A DNA stretch of 64,000 nt from Buxus sempervirens (taxonomy: Eukaryota; Streptophyta; Magnoliopsida; Buxales; Buxaceae). The stretch is taken from the NCBI GenBank assembly GCA_947561395.2, contig OX387183.1, positions 27,888,853 to 27,952,852 on the forward strand, read 5' to 3'. How positions within the stretch are numbered: the stretch's first letter is position 1; each line of letters begins with the position of its first letter. Below are positions 34,106 to 44,797 of this stretch, in pieces. The notes under the pieces were generated by a model. The model saw nothing but the letters and a program-made list of their open reading frames with translations, was not told the origin of the DNA and did not search any database. Both the position numbers and the translations under genes were made by a program.

Positions 34106-36246
34106 CTGGATTCATCAAAAAGGCAAGTAGAAAACCCTTGAAACTAGAGATAATGCATGTTTTCTTGTGATTTAGATGTTTATTTGTGGTATTATTCGAG
34201 TTGGATTTCATTGGAAAAGATTGATGATTATAAAGTTTTGATTTGGTGATGTTAATCTCTATTTAAGAATTAAGAAAAGGGTTGCTCATGGGTGGTTTAA
34301 TTTAGAAAGAAATCTTAAATAAATTTTAATCACTAAGATTAGATTAGGATTGTCTTAGAAGTATTTTAGAATGAAATTTAGACGTTTTGAAACAATTTAA
34401 AAACAATAGAAATTTGAGAAGTTTCAGAAATTCTAAAAAACCCCAAAAACTGAGTTTTGGGTAGAGCGCCCGAAATACTGCTCGAGCACCTTGTTTGTAT
34501 ACTTTAAAACAAAACATGAAAATCAGTCGCCCGAATGCCCGCTGAAGCCCAACCATGGGCTACCTGCCTGTGTATTTAAAATAGAACCTGAAAACCTAGC
34601 GGCCAGGGCAGTCGCTCGAGTGCCTCTTTGACTGACCAATGTCAGAAATTTCAGATTTTGGGATTTGTGCCCAAATTTAATTTTTAATGATTTTTCTGTA
34701 AATTCTAAAGTTGTAACACCTGTAACTAGGTTAATTTGAGATGTAGGAAGTGGCGGAATTAAATTTGAATTAAAGAATAGTAATTTGAGACGATTATTGT
34801 AAATATGAAACTTTTGGAGATATTTTTAGTAGAAAGAGGTCTTAACCTATTTGGACCTGATTTTGGGTAGTTTTACCTATTCATAAACTTCACCACAGAC
34901 CTGAATTTACCTCTGGAAGGGTTAAATATCAAAGTTAATAAATTTTGACACCTTAGGTTCTTTAAAGGGTAAAACTTTGGGTATTCTTTAGCAAATGTCT
35001 AGAATAAAAATCAATTAGGGGATGAATTTTTGGGAATCATAAAATACTGATCTAGCAAATTATCTTACACTTTCCCGTGGGTAAATTAAGAGTGTTCATA
35101 TTATTAAATTACTATTTAGAAAACTAATGAGTGATTTGGGAATGTTTAACTATAATATTGTGTTTACAAGGCTTAGATTGTGTCTACTATTTATTTCCAA
35201 ATGTGATCCATTTCTTATCATTTGATGTTATATCTCTAGACATTTGCATATGGTTATATTAATGAATTGACAGAATTATTGAAGACCTCCGTGTACCTCA
35301 AGGATGCCCCATGTATCTTGGGATGAAGTATTGAAGACCTTCGTGTACCTCGGGGATGCCTCATGTATCTTAGGATGATATGATTTTGGTTAATTTTTCT
35401 CTCTCCTGTATCTTAAGATGAGCTGGTTATTGAGGATTTTAGAACTTATAGTATTATTAAGTTATTATGAGTTTTTGGTTGTGAGTTGTGTCTAGCAGGC
35501 TTAGCTCTTACATGGATCTATAGAGTAGCTAGTAAATGAAATTGTTTTCTGGAGTTCTTATTCTGTGTCATAGGCACTCCATTATCTCAAGGATGGTACC
35601 GCTCCTAGATAGGTCGGTCGCTATGTTACCCACTCTTGAATAGGTTGGGCCGTACATGCTAACCCATTTTGGTTCTTGGTTATTGGTTGTTTGTGGGTTC
35701 TTCCGTTGGCGTTGAATAGCCAGACTGCAGAGCGGCTGGTCCACTTGTAATTCAGTAAGGTAACATATTGGCACATGTCTATAGAACTTTGTTTACGATT
35801 CCATTAGTCCTGTGATGTCATAAGGTGGTATGCTGTTTGCCTTGATTTCTCTATATTATCGTTTTTCTTGTTGATGTTGTTGGTTTAATCGTACACCTCA
35901 TGACTTATTTTATATAAACATGGACTGATTTCATGCATGCACCTTGCTAATTGTTGAGATTTATTCTCACTTCGGTTTCTCCCATTTTTCAGGAATTCTT
36001 GGAGAGGACGACAGCATTGGGCTAGTATGTAAAGGGGTAGTCAGTTTAGTTGTAAATTAGTTTCCTGAGATTAAGAACATTGTAATTGTTAAAGTTTATT
36101 TGTTATTGGATATTATTTCTTGTTTCTGCATAAACTCTAATGATGAAATTAATGAAGGTTTAAATTGATTCAAAATTTTTAGTTGTTTTCGTTACTTACC
36201 ATAACACCTTGGATTTTGGGAAATGGATCCGAAACCGAGGGCGATA

Positions 36247-38146
36247 CAGGATATATTGGACCTAATTTTGGATGATAGAAATAAGTTTTAGAAAAATAGA
36301 TATGAAATTCGGAATTCTGTCAAATATTGAGATTTGGTGAATTTACACGAGCGCTAGACACACCGCTTGAGCGCCCATGTTGAGCACTAGTTATATTTTG
36401 CTTAGTTTCTAGACCGCTAGATAGGCTGCTTGAGCAATCTGTTGAACGCCCATTGAACAAGTTAATTTGTGAGACTGCTTGACACCAAGGGTGAACAATC
36501 TGTTGAGCGCCAACCCAGTTTTCTTATTTTTGGGAAATTAATCTATATTTTGATTATAAAATGATTTTTAGACAAATCCAAAACATGTACAAATAAGATT
36601 TGGGTGTTTAGAAATTGTTTTTGGAAGCCAAATAATTTTATAAAAATTATACAAGATTTTGGGTACGTTCTACTAAAATAGGTCATGTTTGGGTTCCAAG
36701 AGGAAATTTGATCTCAAACTTGATTTTTGTTTGTGAATTGATTGGCTTCTACACTTGTAAAAGTATGTTTTAAAGATGTTTAAAGCTCTAGAACAATAAG
36801 AAAATGTTTTCTACAAATTCTGGGTAGATTGAGCATATTTCATAAATTTTGACAGTTTTGTGTAATATTGGTTTTCCTCCATGAGGAAGGGTATTTCTCT
36901 TATTCTTGAAGATACCTCAACTAGATGATGGCACGTGAGCTATTATCGGCCATGTTGTAAGTCAATTAATGGCGAATACATGAGTCATTATTGGTCGTGT
37001 CTTTAGCCAATTATTGACATTGATACTAACCATGAGGCCCATGTTTATTGATATTTTGCCATGAGAGGCAGTAAGCATAAATTTATTTCCATGAGGAAAT
37101 GTTTTGCCAAGAGGGCATTATTGACTTATATTTTACCATTAGGGCTATGAATCATGAATTCTTTTCCATGAGGGCATTACGCTTATATTTTGATCATGAG
37201 GACTCATGTTTTGATTTGAATTGTGTCTTGACGGGTATAGCTTGTTATAGATCCATATTTTAGCTAGTAGTGAAGTCTGTCTATCTTTGTTTGGATTAAG
37301 TCTAGTTCCTTTATGAATTTCCTCTATGATGGAGAGGCCTTCCATGAGGGATGAACTGTAACAACTCCACTTTCACCGTGAGGATGAGGTCTACTATATT
37401 TCTACTATGAGGGTGATGATAAGGACAGATATGTTGCAGTTTATTCTTAGACTGGATTATTGAGACTAGGTCTTGACCTTTCAAAATGGTCATATTTCAC
37501 GAGTCCTGTGATGTTACAATTATTTGGTTTGGATTGATTCTCATGAAGAGATTGACTGTATGGTTTGGATTTGATTTGTTTTGGAAAATATTCATTAAAT
37601 GATTATTGTTTATGGATTTTGATTAGCCGGATTTATTGTTGAATTCTTACACCTCATGAAAAGTATTTTGATAGCAATATGTGGACTGTTTTTATTCATG
37701 CATGTTGCTATTACTAAGATTTTATTTTTCACCCCATGTTTTTAATGTTTTGTTTTCAGATATGCTTTGAGAGAACGAACAGTGGGGATTCTTGAGGGTA
37801 TAGTTGATTGGTTTAGAATAATGCCCTGTGACTTGTGAAATTACTATTTTTGTATAATTATTGGTTATTTGTTTAGGTTGACTTTTAGTTCAAATTGAAG
37901 GATTGCCATTATGATAGTGAGTTGAGATTTGTAGTTGAATTTTCATATTCAAATTAATGTATATACAATTGAGAGTTATTTTGAAGTCTTTTGCTGTTAT
38001 TGAAATATTAGAAAGTTGTTTAAAATTTGGTATACTCCGATATGAATTCATTGTAAATTCTAGATTTTTATTTTGTTTCGAGCCATATAGATAATACTTT
38101 GGGTTTAGATTATTTATGAGGAATATATGCAGATCCGGAGTGCTAC
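36247..38146 (+). mobile_element. Family L LTR piece (copy C), plus strand
   Basis: Ends AGATCCGGAGTGCTACA at 38146, another variant of the family end. Layout is as in copies A, B and D1: a CGAGCGC block (36350-36520), then a minisatellite with CCATGAGG cores (36890-37460), then an AT-rich tail. The 5' part with the TATA box is missing. No coding content. Confidence 0.55.
37057..37117. repeat. CATGAGG-core hairpins in copy C
   Basis: Arms TGCC/GGCA around ATGAGA (37057-37070), ATTTCC/GGAAAT around ATGA (37085-37100), TGCC/GGCA around AAGAG (37105-37117). Further CCATGAGG words without good arms continue to about 37460. Confidence 0.6.
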
Positions 38147-38623
38147 ACCATACCATATGCCAAGTGGAGTTCCCCATCCACTATCAAATCAACTGAGGCT
38201 TAATGAAATTCCTCATCTACCGCCAATAAAACCATCGACTAAGAGCCTTGTCAAATCACATAAGAGTTTTTAACCTCACTTTCATAAATCCAAATCAAGC
38301 AAAACTAATGCTATAAAATCCCCAAAATGCATATTTGATGAGTAGGATTGTCTTAAGCTTTCCAATAAAGTCACCATACCAAAAATCAATGAATTTCGAG
38401 ACAAAAAGTTTTTGACGTTGAAATTTTTTTTAAGTCTGGTTAAAAACGTTGACTTTTTGAGTATATGATTTTTATAGACAAATTTATTAGGAGTTTTGGG
38501 CTCAAATTTTTATCGTATTCTAATAAAATATAGACAAATTTTTGTAATTATTAGCTTCTGGATCACTTGTTTAGATATCAAACTCAAGAAGTGGTTTTTC
38601 ATGAAAATCGAGCAAAACTAGTG
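38147..38623 (-). mobile_element. Family L LTR piece (copy D2), minus strand
   Basis: Reverse complement resembles D1 at about 32130-32560 (for example CCAAAAATCAATG and GTTGACTTTTTGAG-type text). It is cut on the left by copy C and on the right by the giant Tat/Ogre element, whose insertion point is 38623/38624. Confidence 0.65.
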
Positions 38624-39673
38624 TGCGCGCGTGGGAAACGCGGCACGGGGGTAATTCGGAGTCGCCACCGCCTGATGGGGTGCAGGCGGACACCTGGGTG
38701 CCTAATCTTGTCTATTAAGGCTTGGGTCTGCGGCTTTTGAGATTCTAAGTCGGGATCTCGGTTGCGGTCTGGGGAAGTCCGTAGACACCCCAGTCCACCC
38801 CGTCGGTTGACGGGTCCCGTGGGTTCCCTGGTTTGAGTCAGCTCTCTTGCTTGGTTCTCACCCGATTCCTAATCCAGCAGGTATTTAAGTTAGGCCTTGG
38901 CGGGACCACCTGATTGGTGTGAGTCCCTTTAGTTGATTTTATCTTTGCTTAACTTAAATTGTCTGAGTCTGATTGGGTGGGCCCCGTTGGAGGGCCCACG
39001 GTGTCCTTGGCGGGCTTGGGTAAGCCCATGTGCCCATGTGGGCCTCTGTCTAAGCCTAGGAGGCCCTGTGGGCTTTGGTTAAGTGTGTTGGTTTTATTTA
39101 GTTTGTTCAAGTTGGATACTTAAGTGATTTCCATGCAAGAAGCCAGCCGGCATTGATTTGCGGGCCCCTGGGTGGGCCCCCATGTTGGTTGCCAAAGTGT
39201 CTTTAATTTATCTTATTTAAATTCATCCAGGTGGGTTGGATGTTGGGCTTGGGGCCCGTAGTCCAGATTTTAGGCTTGAAAGCCCATTGCTTCGAAGTTG
39301 GGGTTTGCACCCTTCCTTGGTTCGGTTAGCGGGCTTTGGTGGGCCCGACAGGCCCTAGCCCGTGGTCTCGGCCAAACCATGCAATTCATATGTCCATTAC
39401 ACATTACAGGGCACGGGTGGGCCGCATTGGGTTTGGCCCGCCCGGTTCAAATGGCTCATTTTACTTAAGTTGTTTAATTAGCATGCTTTGGGGTTCATTG
39501 GGCTTGGTGGGCCCCGTTGGAAGGCCCACGGGTATTCCGAGTTGGACCGGCGGTCCATGTTCCAAGTTGGGTTTCCGGGTGACCCGGAAACCCTGTTGGT
39601 TCAGTGGTTTTTTGGTTCAAATCGCTCCAAATTTCGGCAAGGCATCAAAACATGCAAAAAACCACAATTCTGG

Positions 39674-39742
39674 GTGTATCCGGCCTTAGTGGCCGGATAC
39701 ACATGGGCCCTAGGTGATCCGGCCTGAGTTGCCGGATCACCT
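39674..39742. repeat. Two hairpins in the LTR, homologous to the old LTR array
   Basis: Arms GTGTATCCGGCC/GGCCGGATACAC with a 5-nt loop (39674-39702) and AGGTGATCCGGC/GCCGGATCACCT with a 7-nt loop (39712-39742). These are the counterparts of the hairpins at 22821-22845 and 22935-22965. The same pair is at 59431-59459 and 59469-59499 in the right LTR. Confidence 0.9.
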
Positions 39743-41730
39743 CAAAATTGCCTTTTGCGGGCTTTGGCCATTGGGGTGGCTTCCAGGGGTTTCCTAAGGC
39801 CTTTCTAAGGTTTGGTGGGCCCCTGGGAGGGCCCACACTAGCTCAGGTTTGGGGGAGAAGCCTCATTTGGCTTTTCTTTTTGTGTCTCTTAGCTAGGCAA
39901 GGGAGCTAGCCATGGTGCATGGGCCTGCCACTCCACTTCTTTCCAGCAACGGGTAACAACGAGGTAGGGGTCTTAGCACCCCCCACCTAGGTATTTTAAA
40001 GTCACTAACTACATGTCCAAGCGGTAAACCACATCTGAACTTCATGCCTAACTATTCTAACATATACATACATGCTTTACATTGATAAGGTAGCAACAAT
40101 GAAGTGGGGACAGCAACTAGAAAAGACTAAGCATGCTACTGGAATGTACATGGAGATTAACCTAATACAGGCACCTAGAGCAGCAGCTCTCAAGGGAAAT
40201 TAAACATGCCAAAAGGGAGGTGGGAGCCTCATGAAAAGTAGGAGGGAGAGACCTTCATGCATAGCTGTGATGGTCTAGTGCAAGGGAGGATCCTAGGCTG
40301 CCTAAGCCTGCAGGGACAGCAACAAACAATGAGGGCTTGCTGCTGTCTCCAGCAGCAGCCCTCTTGGACCATGCTAAGGGGGCTATGGGGTAATGGGAGG
40401 CATGCTTGGACACTAAAAAAAACAGCAAATTACTAAAGGCAAAAGGGGGGCATACCAATCAGTGGCATGCTTCATTTTAGTTAAAAAACAACTGCTGTGC
40501 ATGGGGATAAAAGGGGACTGTTGGTGGTTAGTAAGCATGCTGGACAGCATGTTACTGCAGGGAATTGGAGTCATTCGAATGATCTAAAAACAGCAGGTGG
40601 TAAAGGGGCTCGGGGGAGCATGCATGTTGGCACCATATGACAACAAAACAAGGGGAACATGGGGGAAAGGAAATACTGTTGATAATAATAAAAAAATCAG
40701 TAGCATGTTAAGGATTGTGGGGGGTAAAGGAGCATGCCTACATGTGCGAGAACAGCAGGTTACAAGTGGTACGGCCAGTGGCAATATACCAAAGAAATCA
40801 GTAAAAAAAAATGAAAAAAAGAGAAGGAACAAGAAGGGAAATGGGTGGAGGGGCTGCTGCTGTTCCCAGCAGCAGCTCACTTGGACACTCAATGGGGGGT
40901 CACCAGGTGAGGGGGGGCATGCTTACTAACCATTAAAGCCACAACACGCATACGGCAAGCAACCAAGGAGGTACAACCAGCCAAATACCCACAAAAAGTA
41001 GTGAAATTGGAGCTAAAGCATGACAAACAGAAAATCAAACTTTAGAAAGGAAATGGGGGGTCACTTAGGGGTACATGGGATGAAGTAGGAGAGAAACAAG
41101 TGCCTCTAATAGTTGCTGGAAATAAAGCACAAAACAGCAACATATTAAGATTGAAAGTGTGCCAAAATGAAGCCCTCATGCTTGCATGGAACCACACATG
41201 GATCTCTCACCTTTGGTGGTTTCATGCCATGGAGAGAAACGTCAAATGCATGCATAATAAGACAAGGAAATGACCCCATGCCAAGAAAGAAAATTAGATG
41301 CATGCTTAATATGACAAGGAAATCATCCCATGCCAAGAAGAGAGACAAGAGTAAGCAAGTTAGAGAAAAAAAATCCAGATTTAATATATGAGGAACTCCA
41401 CATGATATGGAACCTTACCTGGAGGTTCTAGGCTCTTTAGTGGAGGTGGAGACACTCCCTTGAGGATGGACAGCAGCTGGTAAGTCCTCCCACAGCAGCA
41501 GCAGCAAGCAACCTCTCCTCCTTGGCACTTGGTGGGTGAGAGATGAGGAGGAAGGAGGAGGAGAAGGGGTGGGGCTGCCTTGGGGTGGTGGTGGGAAGGT
41601 GGTGGAGCCAAAGGGGTGCTGGGGAGGGAGGATTCGGGTGAGTAATAGAGGGGCAAGGAGGTCTACAAGCAATGAAACCAACCAACCATTGGAAAGGGGG
41701 CTGCTGTCCCCTTTTATAAAAAAACTTAAT

Positions 41731-41977
41731 GTATCCGGACTTGGAGTCCGGATACACTATATATCATGTGTATCCGGACTTGGAGTCCGGATACACTAAG
41801 CTTCCTTTGTATCCGGACTTGGAGTCCGGATACAAAACATAATAATTGGCAAAATTGAATTCCGCCGCGAATTTGTCGGAGAATCGACGCGAATCTCGCC
41901 GAGCAAATCTTCGTATCCGGCCTTGGAGTCCGGATATACATACGGGTATGTGTATCCGGTATATTTGACCGGATACA
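41731..41977. repeat. 10-5-10 hairpins at 39-bp spacing (young LTR)
   Basis: Three identical units, arms GTATCCGGAC/GTCCGGATAC with loop TTGGA, start at 41731, 41770 and 41809. A diverged unit lies at 41913-41937, and one with arms TGTATCCGGT/ACCGGATACA at 41951-41977. Just upstream of the TATA-like site on the element strand. Repeated at 61488-61734 in the right LTR. Confidence 0.92.
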
Positions 41978-42558
41978 AATCGAAAAATTACGGATTTGCC
42001 CTTCGACTTGACCGATTCGACCGATTCGACCGATTTGACACTTTTGGATATCTACGGATTGCCCCGCACGAATTTTTGTTTAGTCCTTGAGATTTTTGGA
42101 TATTCAAGATTTAGTCCCCGAGATATTTTGCTGCGTTGGCAGCCACGTGTGCAGTTCCTGCGCCACGTGTGCAGTTTCCGGCTTTTGCAGCCCAGAAAAT
42201 TCGACAGCTCATATCTCTTTCATCTGATCTCTGATTTGAGCAAACTCAATTGCGTTGAACTCGTATCGGAGCCCTCTATTCAATGACATAGGGTTAAGCA
42301 CTTGGCACGGGGTTCGAGGAAAAGTCAACTTTCGGCTCATCCTCAAGTTTGACTGCCCGTAGAACCCTCATCCGGACTCCGATTCCAGCAAACTCAGTTG
42401 CGTTGGAACCATGTCGAGATTCTCTATCCATTGGGATAAAGCAAGGTGGCCAAGTTTTATCTGATTAAAAGGTCAACTTTTCACCCCTTAGGGTTTGACT
42501 TTCTGCCCAGGGTTTGTATTTTTGGTTTTTCTGGGAGCGCAAAAATGAGGTGCTTACA

Positions 42559-42574
42559 GCTGCCCCTCTTTGCC
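42559..42574 (-). other. Polypurine tract of the giant element
   Basis: GGCAAAGAGGGGCAGC on the minus strand, ending right at the LTR start TGTAAG. A second copy lies at 62316-62331 beside the right LTR. Confidence 0.88.
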
Positions 42575-44797
42575 GGAGTCACCTTGCGGATGAACGGCAA
42601 AGAGAAAAAGAATCTCGTTTTTGCGCCTGGCATTTCTGTCGACATGGTCGACGAGCTTCGTCCTTTGAAGTTTTCATTTTGAGAGGGAAGCGGCCAATGA
42701 TGTGGCGTCACTTCCTAGCTTCAGAGTTTCCTCACCCTTTGCTTTTCGGGTTTTTGTAGGGCAACTCTTCAGCATTTAACTTAAGTTTGAAAGAGATTAG
42801 ATTGGACTTGAGCTCGCCAACCTGCTTCGACGTCGATGCCAGATACTTGACAATATTCTTTTCTTCTTGTTTGTTCCATTAAAGCTTTTAAGTGACTCCA
42901 AACTTTTGATCCATTTTGTGTCTTTTACTTGAAGCTTGCTTACATTTTTTTTTTTTTTTTTTTTGGGATTTGGTGGCCAAAGGTTGGGTTAAGATGTGGA
43001 CCGAATGGAGAAAGGAGGAAGGAAGAGTGGAGGAGGAGCTGCTGTTGGTGAGGAGGTGCTTCCAGCGCTGTCCAATGCCTCAAGGGAGTCCACGCACCTG
43101 CTCTACTCTATTTACAAAAGTGTGAAATCAAAATTACAAAAGGGGCCATCTTGCCCGATGATATCTTTATTTATGCTCATTCTTCTTCATGTCTTGTCAT
43201 TCCTTCTTTGGCAGTGCTTTCTGGTTGGCTTTCCCTTTGGTTGAGGCTCCCTAGCTTGGAGTGACTGTTGCTGGGGATTGGGAAGGAATCTTTTTTTTCT
43301 TATCGCCTCTTCTTTCGGGTCGAGTCTTGTTAGTGACAAGCGTGGGAGTTCCCCGGGGAAGGATGCTCCGCTGGGGGTAAGTGGGGATTCCTCACGCTGT
43401 CATTTTCCTTCATAAGGCCTTCTCCCTCTGCTTGGGTGCGAATTCTTCATGTTCGTTCAAGCTCTTGTTGAGTGCGAGAGGCTCCATCAAGGATTGAAAT
43501 GAGCTTGTTTTGTCCTCTTTCCGCTCTTCTTCGCAAAGCCGGCCTCTTCAGACTGGGCAAGGCTTGAGAAGTTTACATCATCAGGCATCACCGGGGATGT
43601 AAGGGTGTCATCCCTTGCTTGCTGAAGGCCTTCCACTGGGGATTTTGGAGGTTATTATTCTCCGTTTACTGAAAGAACTCCGCTGGGGATTTTGGAGAAA
43701 ATGTCCGTCATTCCCCTTCCGTTGTACCTGTAAAGGTAGGACAAGCAACATGTTAGTTGTGAAATAGCTAGAGAATGCAAAACACTTCTCTTATTCTCTT
43801 TTTGCTCCAAGCCTTTTGCCCATTGCAGCTGGAACTGGCCTTTGTCAAGGTTCAGAGATTATCAACTCAGGTTAGTAGCCCAACGTGGAGCTCAAAACAG
43901 TTAAGCAGAACAATTATAGAGAAAACAGGTGTGTCAGTGTGTGCCTGTGTTTGCAATATCGAAGAAATTTCCCAAGGTCAGAAGGGACTTGGAGTGCTTG
44001 GTATTTTCAGAAGCATTGTCATCACAGGCCACTGTGGAGTCTTTGACTCGGGCGCACCCTGCCGGTTCGGACCCCTCAGATCTTGTGCAATTTCCTCAGT
44101 TTACTGTCTGCCACTGTCACTGCTCTTGTCTGTATCTCGCTCTGCTTAATCCAGATGCGACCAGTTCTTCTCTCTTCTTCTCTCTCTTTTTTTTTTCTTT
44201 TTTTTTTTTTTTTTTTGTTTTTGTTTTTTGATTGACTAACCACACAACGCCCTTTTTTCGGGTTTTCGCCGTGTCCAGCCTTTTTAGGAAACTCTGAATT
44301 CCGTCATTGCTGATGAACGCAGACCTAACTGTTTGCCTTGATCATTCCTTTCAAGATCCGAGAGGTCTTAGAGATAGGACGAAACGTAGGCCGGGTCTCG
44401 GTTATGAAAGAAGGGATAGATGGCTCAAAAAGCTTAATTGTTTGGGTTTGCAAAGTGTGCTACTTTTATTATTGGTGGGACTTACATCCTGTCTTATTTG
44501 TATCTCTATATTTTTGGCGGGGCAAATATTTCCCCATTTTCTGTGTTTCTTTCTCTTTTCTTTCTTTTTCCATTGCATTTTCTCTTCTTTTTGAGGTTTT
44601 TTCTAGGCAAGACTGCCCTGTTTCTTTTTGCTTTGCCAGGAATGCCCCATTTGATGTGTAGAACACTTGCAATGGGTTGAAAGAATTTTAAGGCTCAAAA
44701 TTGTTTAACTAGGGGAGATTTTTAAGGTATTTGGAAGGATTTACAGTCTAAAGGAGAGTCAAGGATGGCCTCTCTTCATTTCCCAATCAGAATGATC
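42575..44797 (-). other. 3' untranslated internal region of the giant element
   Basis: About 2.2 kb between the end of gag-pol and the polypurine tract, with no convincing frame. Contains T-runs (about 42946-42964, 44188-44216) and repeated CTGGGGATTTTGGAG words (43635-43700). A long non-coding 3' region is usual in Tat/Ogre elements. Repeated almost exactly at 62332-64000. Confidence 0.75.

Larger units (their letters stand above)
33541..36246 (+). mobile_element. Family L LTR piece (copy B), plus strand
   Basis: TATAAAAAGG at 33568-33577. The block GGCCGACCAGCCAAC to CCAACCGTTGGAATGGGC matches copy A in reverse. The end GGATCCGAAACCGAGGGCGATACA-like text (36223-36246) resembles the GGATCC...GGGGCGTTACA end of the family. 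Its 5' edge is not clear. A GC-rich palindromic block lies at 34455-34630 and a TCTTRGGATG/ACCTCRAGGATG minisatellite at 35285-35420. No coding content. Confidence 0.6.
38624..42558 (-). repeat. Left (3') LTR of the giant element
   Basis: 3935 bp; plus strand TGCGCGCGTGGG to GAGGTGCTTACA. On the minus strand it starts TGTAAGCACCTCATTTTTGC right after the polypurine tract. TATA-like TATAAAAG on the minus strand at 41718-41711. Hairpins at 39674-39742 and 41731-41977; GGTGGCGACTCCG near the 3' end (about 38655-38670). Confidence 0.93.

Noticed and set aside
35290-35420. Copy B minisatellite as another clear paired-arm array
   Set aside because: Short words such as TCTTAAGA and CCTCAAGG are palindromic, but I could not find longer unit-specific paired arms, so it is not counted among the clear cases.
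40255-41941. Paired open frames repeated at 60012-61698
   Set aside because: Repeated only because they lie in the two LTRs; proline- and leucine-rich low-complexity translations without motifs.
44186-44230. T-run region as a terminator or polyadenylation site
   Set aside because: Homopolymer in the 3' region of the giant element, and on the element strand it is an A-run; no clear signal around it.
38624-44760. LTR of about 6.1 kb for the giant element
   Set aside because: The direct repeat does extend that far, but a good polypurine tract and TGTAAG start at 42558/42559, matching the starts of the LTRs at 24619 and 28183, put the LTR edge there. The extra repeated part is internal sequence of a tandem second unit.
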